Notes under the pieces: model-generated
Databases searched by the model: none
Seen by the model: the letters and a program-made list of their open reading frames with translations, nothing else
What the model was told of the DNA's origin: nothing
Part shown: one piece after another, positions 42,902-51,276 of the stretch
How positions within the stretch are numbered: position 1 is the stretch's first letter
Layout of the letters: each line of letters starts with the position of its first letter
Translations under genes and position numbers: made by a program
Origin: Methylobacterium sp. Leaf123
Lineage (GTDB): Bacteria > Pseudomonadota > Alphaproteobacteria > Rhizobiales > Beijerinckiaceae
DNA length: 64,000 nucleotides
Direction: 5' to 3'
NCBI RefSeq assembly: GCF_001423405.1
Contig: NZ_LMNS01000039.1
Span: 1 to 64,000 of the forward strand

Positions 42902-43308
42902 GCCCCCGCGAAGCTCAACGGGCCGGCGGAATCGAGGGCTATGTCGAAGGTCACCTCGCCCGCATGCTCGCCGCGATATTCGAGGCTCGTGATCTGGAAG
43001 AGACCCTCGATCGTGCCGAAATCCGGCACCACGATCTGAAACAGGCCGATCACGCCGTCGAAGAACATCTGCCGCAGGCGCGCATCGGAGGCCTCGTCGC
43101 GGAACACGCCCGAGCCCGCGACCGCGGCACGGCGCACGCCTGCGCCCGCCAGCAGCTCGCGCCAGCGCCCGGCGGAATCGGCGTTGGTGACGTCCACCGT
43201 CTCGGCGTTGAAGGCGAGTTGCCGGGCGCGCAGGCCCGCCACCGCGACGAAGCCGCCGGCCCCATTACTGACTCGGACCAGGAGTTCCCTGCCCTTCTGT
43301 GCGCTCAT
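42898..43308 (-). CDS. Major tail tube protein, TP901-1 family (RcGTA gp9-type)
   Basis: A 136-residue beta-rich protein that polymerises into the tail tube. It begins with QKGRELLVRVSNGAGGFVAV and has FNAETVDVTNADSAGRWREL, the family signature, followed by RQMFFDGVIGLFQIVVPDFG and EGLFQITSLEYRGEH. GGAG lies nine bases before the ATG. It ends overlapping gp10. Confidence 0.92.
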   Translation of the reverse strand: MSAQKGRELLVRVSNGAGGFVAVAGLRARQLAFNAETVDVTNADSAGRWRELLAGAGVRRAAVAGSGVFRDEASDARLRQMFFDGVIGLFQIVVPDFGTIEGLFQITSLEYRGEHAGEVTFDIALDSAGPLSFAGA

Positions 43309-43338
43309 GCTCGCGGCTCCGGCGTTCTCGGGGAAAAG

Positions 43339-43758
43339 TCAGGCGGCGACTTCGGTCACCGCCTCGAAGGAGAGGGTCGCGCGCGCCTCGCCGGAGCGCT
43401 CGTCGCGCAGCCCGGCGAGGCTCTTGAGGCGCAGGAGGACGAGGGCGTGGCCGCTCAAGGTGAGGTCGGCCTCGTCGAGGCGGGCGGCGATGCGCTCGGC
43501 CACCTCCAGGGCCGAGCGGGCCGAACCCGGCTTGGCGAAGACCGTAAGCGCGAAGGCGTGTCGGTGGCGCCGCGCGCCATCGACGGAATCGTCGCTGATT
43601 TCGCTCGGTCCGAACAGCGCATAGACTGGGGCGGCGCCCCGCGGCGGCTCGTCGTAGAGCTGCAGGCGGCCGCCCATCAGCGCAGCGAGCGGCGGATCCG
43701 CGGCAAGGTGCGCGAGAAGGCCGGCGCGCAGGGCCAGCAGGGGGCTCGATCGCGTCAC
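43339..43758 (-). CDS. DUF3168 tail terminator protein (RcGTA gp8-type)
   Basis: A 139-residue protein of the DUF3168 family that caps the tail at the head junction. Features: SPLLALRAGLLAHLAADPPL, LMGGRLQLYDEPPRGAAPVY, and HAFALTVFAKPGSARSALEV. The start is GTG 43758, with GAGGAGG seven bases upstream and a GTGA overlap with the upstream stop; a longer frame to 43983 lies inside the neighbour and is rejected. Confidence 0.9.
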   Translation of the reverse strand: MTRSSPLLALRAGLLAHLAADPPLAALMGGRLQLYDEPPRGAAPVYALFGPSEISDDSVDGARRHRHAFALTVFAKPGSARSALEVAERIAARLDEADLTLSGHALVLLRLKSLAGLRDERSGEARATLSFEAVTEVAA

Positions 43759-44096
43759 GGGGAAGCCTCCTCGATCACCTCTTCCACCTCGCAGACGAGG
43801 TTGCGGCGGCGCCCGTCGGGGTCGTCGGCTGCGCGGATCGCGAAGCGGCGGGGTCCGTCGGCGAAGCGCATGGCCGGGGTGACGCCGGGCCGGTAGCGCA
43901 GGCCGACGCGGTAGAGGCCGGGCCGGTCGGTGCGACCGCCGCGGGCGGCGGCGGCGCTGCCGAGCGATTCCAGCGAGCCCCACAGCACGGGTCCGGCGAC
44001 GTAGCGGCGGAGCCGGCCGCCGAACCCGTCGGGCTCGTCCACCGGCACTTCGAGCACGAGGCGCCGCCGCCGCGCGCCGAGCGACCTATGGGTCAT
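43755..44096 (-). CDS. Head-tail closure protein (RcGTA gp7-type)
   Basis: A 113-residue beta-rich protein of the phage head-tail adaptor/closure family. It begins LGARRRRLVLEVPVDEPDGF, then LRRYVAGPVLWGSLESLG and LYRVGLRYRPGVTPAMRF. It is encoded between the connector and tail terminator genes, as in RcGTA, and overlaps the latter. Confidence 0.87.
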   Translation of the reverse strand: MTHRSLGARRRRLVLEVPVDEPDGFGGRLRRYVAGPVLWGSLESLGSAAAARGGRTDRPGLYRVGLRYRPGVTPAMRFADGPRRFAIRAADDPDGRRRNLVCEVEEVIEEASP

Positions 44097-44117
44097 GGTC
44101 GATCTCCGTGAGTGAGG

Positions 44118-44693
44118 TCAGAGCCGCATCCGGCGGCAGGCGGCGGCGAGCCCCGCCGCCTCGGGCGGCAGCGGCCGGGGCGCGCCCTCGCGGCCCGCAT
44201 CGCCGCGGTTCTCGAACCAGTCCGCGATCGTCAGACGCAGAGCCTGAACCAGCGGCTCGGGAGCCGGCGGTCCCTCGCCGCCACAGCCAGCAGCGACCTC
44301 GACCAAAGCCGAGGCCGTACCGAGTGGCGGCAGATCCGGCCCGAACAGGAGGCAGGGCGCCTCCCATGGATCGGGGCCGACACGGATCGGCCCCGGCTCG
44401 ATCTCCGTGAGGGTGCCGTGCGCATCGACGAGCCCGGCGCGGAGCACGGTGACGAGCGGGCTCAGCGGCAGCGGCACCAGCCCGAGCCGGGGCCAGGCCG
44501 CCAGCACCACCCGGAAGCGCGCGGGCCGCAGCAGCCGGCGGGAGGCGGCCTCGACCGCGGCCCGCGCCGCCGGGATCAGGCGGGCGAGCAAGGCGTCCTC
44601 CGCGGTCTCGTCGGAGTCGAGCCGGAGATAGCCGCGCATTTCGGCCACGCTCACCGGCTCGACGCCGGTCTCCTCGACGCGTATCGGAGTCAT
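44118..44693 (-). CDS. Head-tail connector protein (RcGTA gp6-type)
   Basis: A 191-residue protein with the start PIRVEETGVEPVSVAEMRGY LRLD-type helix (residues 2-25 in sequence), then ARAAVEAASRRLLRPARF, typical of the gp6-like adaptor that docks under the portal. AGGAGAGG precedes ATG 44693. The gene should directly follow the capsid gene in a GTA cluster; instead 1.8 kb holding two plus-strand protease genes lies between. It therefore needs either read-through antisense to them or its own promoter, for which only 32 bp exist before the divergent protease start. Confidence 0.87.
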   Translation of the reverse strand: MTPIRVEETGVEPVSVAEMRGYLRLDSDETAEDALLARLIPAARAAVEAASRRLLRPARFRVVLAAWPRLGLVPLPLSPLVTVLRAGLVDAHGTLTEIEPGPIRVGPDPWEAPCLLFGPDLPPLGTASALVEVAAGCGGEGPPAPEPLVQALRLTIADWFENRGDAGREGAPRPLPPEAAGLAAACRRMRL

Positions 44694-44725
44694 GTCAGCC
44701 TCTCCTGAAAGCGTTTTCGCAACCG

Positions 44726-45505
44726 ATGCGCGCGCCGAACCCATCTCTTCCGCGCGCGACGCGCGTATCTCTTTCGCGCACGGCCCGCCTTGCCCTCGGA
44801 GCGGCGGCCCTCGCGCTCGGGCTCGCAGCGACACCAGCGACCGCCATCGTCGGCGGACGGGAAGGCGCGGCGGTGCCGGGTGCGGCCTCGGCGGTGATGG
44901 TGCTGACCTCCGGTGGCGGGGTCTGTTCAGGGATCGTCGTCGCCCCGGACGCGGTGCTCACCGCCGGCCATTGCGTGGCGGGCGTCGGCGAGAACCGTGT
45001 CCACTACCGTGACGAAACAGGCCGCCCGGTGCTGGCCGAGACCGCCGCCCGCCTCCTGCATCCGGCCTATGACGGCGACGCCATCCGCGGGCGCACCCGC
45101 TCCATCGACCTTGCATTGCTGCGCACCCGCGAACCTCTCCCGGCCCGGTTCGTGCCGGCCACGTTGAGCGCCGCGATGCCGCGGGCGGGCCAGGGCCTGA
45201 CACTGGCCGGCTACGGCGCCGCGCGGGGCGGCGACCGGCGCTCCATCGGCCGCTATCGTGGCGCAACGCTCGCCGTGGTTGAGCCCTACGGCCCGAGCCG
45301 CATCCTGGTTTGGATGCAGGCACCGGGCGCGGGCGGCTGCCAGGGTGATTCCGGCGGGCCGATCCTTGAGGGCGGAGCGGTGGTGGCGGTCGCCGCCTGG
45401 GTGAAAGATGCCTGCGGCGGCCTGACCCAAGGCATCCTGCTCGGGCCGCAACGGGACTGGATCGACCGGACGCTCGCCGGCTGGGGCGCCTCCGCGCGCT
45501 GGTGA
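44726..45505 (+). CDS. Secreted trypsin-like serine protease 1, inside the GTA cluster
   Basis: A 259-residue S1 protease with an intact triad: His82 (LTAGHC), Asp128 (SIDLALL) and Ser209 (GDSGGP). Residues 1-40 are a signal peptide, and IVGG at 41-44 is the canonical new N-terminus of an activated chymotrypsin-fold enzyme, so there is essentially no propeptide. It is divergent from the GTA connector gene and tandem with a second protease. No ribosome-binding site is obvious before the ATG; a GTG at 44762 is an alternative. It could serve the GTA (processing or release) or be an unrelated insertion. Confidence 0.9.
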   Translation: MRAPNPSLPRATRVSLSRTARLALGAAALALGLAATPATAIVGGREGAAVPGAASAVMVLTSGGGVCSGIVVAPDAVLTAGHCVAGVGENRVHYRDETGRPVLAETAARLLHPAYDGDAIRGRTRSIDLALLRTREPLPARFVPATLSAAMPRAGQGLTLAGYGAARGGDRRSIGRYRGATLAVVEPYGPSRILVWMQAPGAGGCQGDSGGPILEGGAVVAVAAWVKDACGGLTQGILLGPQRDWIDRTLAGWGASARW

Positions 45506-45652
45506 CGTCCGTCACCGATCGTGATCCGGCCGCCATGGCCCAGGAGGAACCGGACCTTGGCCGCCGAATTGCCTTCGGATACGCTTCAACCGGCCTGGGA
45601 TTCGTTCATGGAATCCGGCGCTCCGCGCCTGGGCCTAAGGAGAACAAAAAAG

Positions 45653-46501
45653 ATGGTTGCGAGCCCTCTTCGCGCGTGCGTGCTCGGTGCCTTGCTGGGT
45701 CTCGTTCCCCTCTCGGCGCAGGCCGTGGTCGAGGGTCGCACCTCCCGCGATCCCGGCGGGCTTCGCGCCTCGGTGGTGCGCATCGAGAGCACGCAGGGTG
45801 AGATCTGCTCCGGCACCCTGATCGCCCAGGACATCGTGCTGACGGCGGCCCACTGCGTGATGCACAAGGCCGGCTACAACGTGGTCGTGGTCGATCCGAA
45901 TTTCCGCCAGCGCCGCCTGCGGGCGGTCGCGGTCTCGATGCATCCCGAATTCGTGCCCGGCACGACGCCGGAGGAGCAACCCGGTATCGACCTCGCCCTG
46001 ATCAAGCTGGAGCAGCCGGTGGGCGCCGGCTTCCGCCCGCTCGATCCCCGCGGCGGTTCGATCACCACGGGCGACAACGTGGATATCGCCGGCTTCGGCG
46101 TGCTCGCCGAGAACCGCCGCAACACCGCGCGGACGCTGCGCACGGCGCATCTCGTGTCGATCGGCTCGTTGCAGGTCGCCAACCGCGTGACGGTCGTGAC
46201 CGACTCGCGGCGCATGGCCGAAACCGCCGGCGCCGGCGCCTGCCTGGGTGATTCCGGCGGCCCGATCCTGCGGGGCGGCCAGATGGTCGGCGTGGTGAGC
46301 TGGTCGAGCGGCGCCATGCGCCAGGACCGGCGTGCCCGCACCGCCTGCGGCGGCTTCACCGCCGTCACCCCCACCGGCGAGCACGCGAGCTGGATCTCCT
46401 CGCGCACTGCCGAGATGGAAGCGATGACCGCCGACATGGCCGCGGCGCAGGCCGGGCGCACCGAATGGATGGCCCGGCCCGCCCGGCGTCGGGCGTACTG
46501 A
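45653..46501 (+). CDS. Secreted trypsin-like serine protease 2, inside the GTA cluster
   Basis: A 282-residue S1 protease with His67 (LTAAHC), Asp113 (GIDLALIKLE) and Ser201 (LGDSGGP). The signal peptide spans 1-24 (LGLVPLSAQA), and the mature form starts VVEGRT. The C-terminal 40 residues are a helical, Met/Ala/Arg-rich tail (EMEAMTADMAAAQAGRTEWM). ATG 45653 has TAAGGAG upstream; the frame is open to 45521 without a signal sequence. It is about 36% shorter in loops than digestive enzymes and only distantly similar to protease 1. It ends 6 bp from the end of the capsid gene, tail to tail. Confidence 0.9.
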   Translation: MVASPLRACVLGALLGLVPLSAQAVVEGRTSRDPGGLRASVVRIESTQGEICSGTLIAQDIVLTAAHCVMHKAGYNVVVVDPNFRQRRLRAVAVSMHPEFVPGTTPEEQPGIDLALIKLEQPVGAGFRPLDPRGGSITTGDNVDIAGFGVLAENRRNTARTLRTAHLVSIGSLQVANRVTVVTDSRRMAETAGAGACLGDSGGPILRGGQMVGVVSWSSGAMRQDRRARTACGGFTAVTPTGEHASWISSRTAEMEAMTADMAAAQAGRTEWMARPARRRAY

Positions 46502-46507
46502 GACCGA

Positions 46508-47773
46508 TCAGGCGAACCGAAGCAGCTTGATCGCGCCGAAATCCTGCACCCCGCCGCCGACGCGCTTGGTGGTGTAGAACAGCACGTAGGGCTTGGCGGA
46601 ATACGGATCGCGCAGGGTCCGCAGGCCCACGCAGTCCACGACGAGGTAGCCGCGCTTGAAGTCGCCGAAGGCAATCGAGTGGTTGCCGGCGGCGATGTCG
46701 GGCATCGCCTCGGCTTCAACCAGGGAGAAGCCCATCAGCGTCGCGGCCCGATCAGCGGCGAGTGGCGGCTGCCAGAGGTAGTTGCCGTCCGCATCCTTGA
46801 ACTTGCGGATCGCGCTCTGCACCCGCCGGTTCATCACGAAGCTTGCGCCCTGGCGATAGCCGGCGCGCAAGGCGTAGATCAGATCGAACAACACGTCGCT
46901 CGGGTTGCTCGCGGGGAAGGCGCCGGCCGCCCCCGTTGCGATGAAGCCGAGCTTGCCCGAAGTCCAGTTCGCGTTGGCTACAGTGTCGTAGCTGAGAAAG
47001 CCCTTCGGCCGACCGACGCCGTTGCCGGTGACGAAGGCGACGCTCTCCTGCTCGGCGAAGGCCGTTTCGACCTCCTCCGCGAGCCACGCATCGATGTCGA
47101 GCACCGCGTCGTCGAGCAGCGTCTGGGTTGCCGCCGGCATGGCGTAGAGTTCCATCGCCGGAAAGCTTAGCTCGGACAGGTTCGGCGCGTCGGTCTGCGG
47201 CCGGGGCGCGGTCTCGGCGACCCAGCCCGCGGCAGGACCGTTGACCGAGACGGCGCGCTTGTACTGCCCGCCGGAGACGGCCCGCACCGTGGCGATGGCG
47301 CGGATCGGCGAGATCTCGGCGAGCCGACGCAGCACCTCGCGTTCGATCGTCGGCGGCACGAGGTAGCCACCATCCGGCCCGGAGCCGGCGGAGAGGGCCT
47401 TCTCTTCCAGCCGCTTGAGGCCGGCGCTCTCACCGGCGCGAACATAGAGGTCGAAGGCCGCCTTGTGCTCGGTGGCGGAGGCATCGCGCGCCGGTTCCGC
47501 CCCGCCGAGCGGCGGCCGGGCGCGGTCGAGGCTGATCCGGTCGAGGCGGCTCTTCGCCTGATCGAGGGCGGCGTCGATGCGGATGAGCTTTTCCTCCGTT
47601 ACCACATCCGCGGTCAGCCGGGTCTCGATCTCGGAGAGGCGGACGTCGTTGGCCTCCTTGAACGCCTCGAAGGCGCGGGCGAATTCATCGAGCACCGCCT
47701 CGGTGCCGAAGGTCGCCGCCTTGTTCTCGGGCAGGCCCGTGGGGGCCTTGGTCTCAAAACGCATCTCGGTCAT
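46508..47773 (-). CDS. HK97-fold major capsid protein (RcGTA gp5-type)
   Basis: A 421-residue capsid protein. Residues 20-110 form the coiled-coil delta (scaffold) domain, to be removed by the prohead protease. The HK97 core follows, with SAGSGPDGGYLVPPTIEREV marking its start, then the PIRAIATVRAVSGGQYK N-arm region, ELYAMPAATQTLLDDA and FVTGNGVGRPKGFLSYD. GAGGAT precedes ATG 47773. It is convergent with a serine protease gene 6 bp away instead of being followed by the connector gene. Confidence 0.94.
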   Translation of the reverse strand: MTEMRFETKAPTGLPENKAATFGTEAVLDEFARAFEAFKEANDVRLSEIETRLTADVVTEEKLIRIDAALDQAKSRLDRISLDRARPPLGGAEPARDASATEHKAAFDLYVRAGESAGLKRLEEKALSAGSGPDGGYLVPPTIEREVLRRLAEISPIRAIATVRAVSGGQYKRAVSVNGPAAGWVAETAPRPQTDAPNLSELSFPAMELYAMPAATQTLLDDAVLDIDAWLAEEVETAFAEQESVAFVTGNGVGRPKGFLSYDTVANANWTSGKLGFIATGAAGAFPASNPSDVLFDLIYALRAGYRQGASFVMNRRVQSAIRKFKDADGNYLWQPPLAADRAATLMGFSLVEAEAMPDIAAGNHSIAFGDFKRGYLVVDCVGLRTLRDPYSAKPYVLFYTTKRVGGGVQDFGAIKLLRFA

Positions 47774-47804
47774 GGCATCCTCATTGGTGAAGGAAGGCGG
47801 AAAC

Positions 47805-48275
47805 TCAGGCGCGCGCCGCGTGCGGCGGGGCCGCAAGGCGCAGGCGCGGCGGGATGAAGGGGCGCGGCGCTGCGGCGCGGATCACCCGCGCGTCGGGCTG
47901 CAGCGGGAAGGTCACCAGCGAGACCTCCCAGAGATCGACGGCGAGCAGCCGACGCCCGCCGCGCTCGGGCGACGCCCGCACGACGCGAAAGCCGATGGAG
48001 AGCCCATCGAGTGCCCCCTCGCGCATCAGCGCGTCGATCTCACGGGCGCGCTGGACCGCGAGGTTGAGCCGGCCGGCAACGCGCAGGCCCCGGCCATCCT
48101 CCTTGAGGGAGAGCCAGGATCCGATCGGCTCGGCCGGATCGTGCTGCCACAGCATCCGCACCCCACGCGCGCCCCGCCGGGCGAGGCTCGCGGCAAACGC
48201 CCCCGGCGCGACGGTGTCGCGGCCGAGATCGGGCACGCCGAACAGGCTGGCGTAGCCGGTGAAATGGCCATCCAT
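47805..48275 (-). CDS. HK97 family prohead protease (RcGTA gp4-type)
   Basis: A 156-residue U35-type maturation protease. The start HFTGYASLFGVPDLGRDTV and the catalytic-histidine segment MLWQHDPAEPIGSW (His45) are family hallmarks, and GALDGLSIGF contains the expected catalytic serine. It cleaves the capsid delta domain. It lies between portal (58 bp) and capsid (31 bp); the small gp3.5 gene of RcGTA has no counterpart here. Confidence 0.92.
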   Translation of the reverse strand: MDGHFTGYASLFGVPDLGRDTVAPGAFAASLARRGARGVRMLWQHDPAEPIGSWLSLKEDGRGLRVAGRLNLAVQRAREIDALMREGALDGLSIGFRVVRASPERGGRRLLAVDLWEVSLVTFPLQPDARVIRAAAPRPFIPPRLRLAAPPHAARA

Positions 48276-48333
48276 GACAAGACCTCGATCAGAGGAAGTG
48301 AAGAGTGGGCTCTGCCCGAATCTCGCTGGGGCC

Positions 48334-49506
48334 TCAGGCCGAAGAGCGGGGGCCTTGCCCCGATTCCTGGCGGGCGTAGCCGACGGCTTCGCGCTTCTCG
48401 TCCACCGACAGGAAGTCCGCGCCCTGAACCCGGCGCCAGAGAGACTCGCGCTCGGTCGCCAGGGCTTCGACCGCGTCGAGATCCGGCTCCAGCCGAGCGG
48501 GGCCGAAGGCGGGCTCGAGCCAACGGGCCAGGGAATCGGCCGTGCGGCGCACCAGCGGGATCACCGTCTGGCGGTAGAAGGCGCGGTTGGCCTCGGCGTC
48601 GTTCGCGTGGGTGTTGTCACCGGGCAGGCCGAGCAACAGCGGCGGCACACCGAAGGCGAGCGCAATCTCGCGGGCGGCTGCCGCCTTCGCCTCGACGAAG
48701 TCCATCTCCTTCGGCGACAGCGAGAGCGGGCGCCAATCCAATCCACCGTCGAGGAGGAGCGGACGGCCGGCATTGGCGCTGCCCTGGTAGCTCGTCTCCA
48801 ACTCGGCCTTGAGCCGCGTGAACTGCGTGTCGCTCAAGGCCGCGCCGGTCGAGGGCGCGAAGACCAAGGCACCGGAAGGGCGGGCCGCGTTATCGAGCAG
48901 TGCCTTGTTCCAGGCGCCGGCCGCGTTGTGGATGTCGAGCGGCACGGCCGCCGCCTCCATCGGCGAGAGGCCGTAATGGTCGTCGAGCGGATTGAACAGC
49001 GTCAGGTGTAGAATCGGCGGCACGGCGCCGGCCTGCTGGTAGCGAAGGCGCTGGCCCCCGACAGTGTACTCGTAAGCCGCAGGCCAGCCATCGGCCCCGG
49101 CCACAACCTGCATCCGGTCCGGGCGCAGGGAGAAGAGTTCTCGAGGGTGGCCGTCGATCTCGACCGCTTCGATGTAAGCGTTGCCGGACACCAAGAGATG
49201 TCCGTAAATCCCATCGAGAAAGCGCATCCCGCCTTCGCGGGGATTCGGTCGGGCGAGCAAATCCAGCAACGGATGCGCGTCCTCGGCGCCGGCCAGCGTC
49301 AGCGGCAGAGAGGCCGCGGCCTCGGCCACCAGCCGGACCGAGCGGTGGACGACGGCGTTGCGCTGGAAACCTTCGCGAGCCAGGGCCGCGTAATCGCGCG
49401 CGGTCCAGACCGCTCGGCCTTCGCCATAGAGGGCAAACGCCGCGCTCGCCTTCGTGTCGGGGACGAACCCGGCCGCCTTGGCAAGCCGCGCGATGAATCC
49501 AGGCAT
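48334..49506 (-). CDS. Phage portal protein (RcGTA gp3-type)
   Basis: A 390-residue HK97-family portal, which forms the DNA entry ring. Landmarks are EGFQRNAVVHRSVRLVAEAA, the DLLARPNPREGGMRFLDGIY motif, NPLDDHYGLSPMEAAAVPLD, and GVPPLLLGLPGDNTHANDAE near the end. The start at 49506 is the first ATG after a 47-bp intergenic gap that contains a parS-like palindrome. Confidence 0.93.
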   Translation of the reverse strand: MPGFIARLAKAAGFVPDTKASAAFALYGEGRAVWTARDYAALAREGFQRNAVVHRSVRLVAEAAASLPLTLAGAEDAHPLLDLLARPNPREGGMRFLDGIYGHLLVSGNAYIEAVEIDGHPRELFSLRPDRMQVVAGADGWPAAYEYTVGGQRLRYQQAGAVPPILHLTLFNPLDDHYGLSPMEAAAVPLDIHNAAGAWNKALLDNAARPSGALVFAPSTGAALSDTQFTRLKAELETSYQGSANAGRPLLLDGGLDWRPLSLSPKEMDFVEAKAAAAREIALAFGVPPLLLGLPGDNTHANDAEANRAFYRQTVIPLVRRTADSLARWLEPAFGPARLEPDLDAVEALATERESLWRRVQGADFLSVDEKREAVGYARQESGQGPRSSA

Positions 49507-49526
49507 GGCACGCCTCCCACTTGCAA

Positions 49527-49542
49527 TGTTTCACGTGAAATT
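49527..49542. promoter_or_regulatory. parS-like ParB-binding site
   Basis: TGTTTCACGTGAAATT matches the chromosomal parS consensus TGTTTCACGTGAAACA at 14 of 16 positions, with the central 12-bp palindrome TTTCACGTGAAA intact. It lies in the 47-bp gap between the terminase and portal genes of the GTA cluster. ParB binding is inferred from the match alone; no parA/parB gene is in the window. Confidence 0.5.
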
Positions 49543-49553
49543 AACCCGGGCCG

Positions 49554-50831
49554 TCAGAGCCGGCGGATGCGCGGCTCAACGGACGGCGCGAGCATCAGGT
49601 GGGTGAGCGCCCAGACCAGCGCATCGAGCCGATCCGGCGAGCCGCCGCCGGGCAGACCGCCGGGACCGAAGGCGCACATCTCGTCTTCCAGTGCTGGCAA
49701 CGGGCCGACATGGCGGACGCGCCCCTGAGCGTAGAGCAGAGAGACCGGCTCAGCCCGCAGCAGCTTGCCGCGCGTCGCCCGCACCGTCGCCACGGGAACG
49801 TTCGGGTCGGCCTCGGCCAACACCGCGACGACCATCTCGCCACCCTGGTTGATCTCCGCCACCAGCGCGTCGGCCGCCAAACGGTGATACAGAGCCAGCG
49901 CCGCCCGCGCCCAGATTGCGGGTGCGGCCTGTTCCAGGGTGGCATCGGCCAGCACGTAGGCGGTTCCGTCGGCCGCGAGCCCGGCCGCAATGATGCCGCA
50001 GGCATCGGCCCCGACACGGGACGAAGCCGGCGGATCGACCGCGACAGCGATGCGGTGCATGGGCGGCGCCTCGGAGACGCGCGCCCGCTCGATGGAATCG
50101 CGGGTCCAGAGCGCATCCGGCCGATCCTCGATCAACTCGCCGTCGAGTTCCTGTCGTCCGAGCCGGGTACCGGCATAGCGACCGACCACCTCCTCCAAGA
50201 AACTCGGCGCGAGGTTCTGGGCATTGTCGGCGGTGCGTGAGCGCGTCACCACCGTGCGCGGATCGGCGAGGAGCCGGCGGATCAGTGGCACCGGACGCGG
50301 CGTGGTGGTGACGAGACCGCGCGGACGCGTCCCGAGCCGCAGCCCGAACTGAATCATGTCGTAGGTCGCCCCGGCCTCGCGCCACTTGGCGACTTCGTCG
50401 GACCACACGGCGCCGAATTGCGGGCCCCGCAGGGAATCCGGCTCTTCGGCCGAGAAGGCGAGCGCCACCGCGCCGTTGCCGAACACCACCCGCCGCCGCG
50501 ACGGTTGCCAGACCGGCGGGGGCCCGCCGAGACGCGGAAGCGCGAGAAGTCCGGACGGCCCCTCGATCATCACGTCGCGCACATCGGCGAAGGTCTCGCC
50601 GACAAGCGCAATCCGTTCGACCGGCTCGGGCGTGAACACCGGATCGCCCAGGGCGAGGCCGCGCACCCATTCGGCGCCGGTCCGGGTTTTTCCGGAGCCG
50701 CGCCCACCGATCACCGCCCAAGTCGTCCAGTGTCCCGGCGGCGGAAGCTGGTCGTGCCGCGCGAGATGAAGCCAATCGGCCTCAAGCAGGCGCAGATGGT
50801 CCGGCGAGAGACGGGTCAAGAACGCCGTCAT
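49554..50831 (-). CDS. Terminase large subunit (RcGTA gp2-type)
   Basis: A 425-residue DNA-packaging motor. The ATPase Walker A is GGRGSGKT (42-49), with the SLRGPQFGAVWSDEVAKWRE Walker B region and the TTTPRP coupling motif. The nuclease domain includes AVDPPASS and the EINQGG motif, where acidic residues bind metal. The ATG at 50831 has GGAG upstream but lies about 50 bp inside the preceding gene; later starts would cut into the conserved N-terminus. Headful packaging of host DNA is the defining GTA activity. Confidence 0.93.
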   Translation of the reverse strand: MTAFLTRLSPDHLRLLEADWLHLARHDQLPPPGHWTTWAVIGGRGSGKTRTGAEWVRGLALGDPVFTPEPVERIALVGETFADVRDVMIEGPSGLLALPRLGGPPPVWQPSRRRVVFGNGAVALAFSAEEPDSLRGPQFGAVWSDEVAKWREAGATYDMIQFGLRLGTRPRGLVTTTPRPVPLIRRLLADPRTVVTRSRTADNAQNLAPSFLEEVVGRYAGTRLGRQELDGELIEDRPDALWTRDSIERARVSEAPPMHRIAVAVDPPASSRVGADACGIIAAGLAADGTAYVLADATLEQAAPAIWARAALALYHRLAADALVAEINQGGEMVVAVLAEADPNVPVATVRATRGKLLRAEPVSLLYAQGRVRHVGPLPALEDEMCAFGPGGLPGGGSPDRLDALVWALTHLMLAPSVEPRIRRL

Positions 50832-51210
50832 CCGGCTCCGCCGCCGCGAATGCAGCATAGCGGAGCGCGATATCCGTGCGCATCGCCACGAGGTCGGCGG
50901 TGGGCAGGGGTGGTCGGCTGGCTTCACCATCCGTCCGTCCCTCCCGCGCGGCCCGATCGGCCGCCTTGATGTCGTCGAGCATGTTCTTCAGACCGCCGAG
51001 ATCGCGCAGGACTTTTGCGGAATCCAACCCGGCTGGCGACGTCTCGGCATCGAGCGCGGCATCGAAGCGTGCGATCTGCCGCTCGATATGCGCGCGCAAC
51101 TGCACCCGCAGCCGCCGGGTATCCGGCACGCGTTTGCGGGTTTTCTTGGGGTTTGGCCTCGAAGGGGTGCCCGTCGCGGGCGCGCCGCGTGGCTCGGAGG
51201 GTTCCGGCAT
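50782..51210 (-). CDS. Small terminase-like protein at the head of the GTA cluster (gp1 position)
   Basis: A 142-residue protein. The first 35 residues are basic and disordered (PNPKKTRKRVPDTRRLRVQL), a long helix follows (RAHIERQIARFDAALDAETS), and then LRDLGGLKNMLDDIKAADRA. By place (first gene, overlapping the large terminase) and its helical make-up it fits the GTA gp1/small terminase. The start at 51210 has GGAG upstream; GTG 51228 is possible. Confidence in the frame is good, in the function moderate. Confidence 0.72.
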   Translation of the reverse strand: MPEPSEPRGAPATGTPSRPNPKKTRKRVPDTRRLRVQLRAHIERQIARFDAALDAETSPAGLDSAKVLRDLGGLKNMLDDIKAADRAAREGRTDGEASRPPLPTADLVAMRTDIALRYAAFAAAEPDDGVLDPSLAGPSAPA

Positions 51211-51247
51211 CGCGGTGTCTCCATCCACACTTCTTGAGCGTGCCCTT

Positions 51248-51276
51248 TACCTACACGAGGAGCGTCGCGGTGTCAA
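51248..51276 (-). promoter_or_regulatory. Candidate promoter of the GTA cluster
   Basis: On the minus strand TTGACA (complement of 51271-51276) is followed after 17 bp by TAGGTA (complement of 51248-51253), about 38 bp before the first GTA start. The region upstream (51277-51320) is unusually AT-rich for this window. The -10 match is weak, so this is a candidate only. Confidence 0.4.

Noticed and set aside
32524-51276. Intact temperate prophage
   Set aside because: The cluster has head, tail and lysis genes in RcGTA order but no integrase, excisionase, repressor, replication genes or attachment repeats in the window, so a gene transfer agent fits better.
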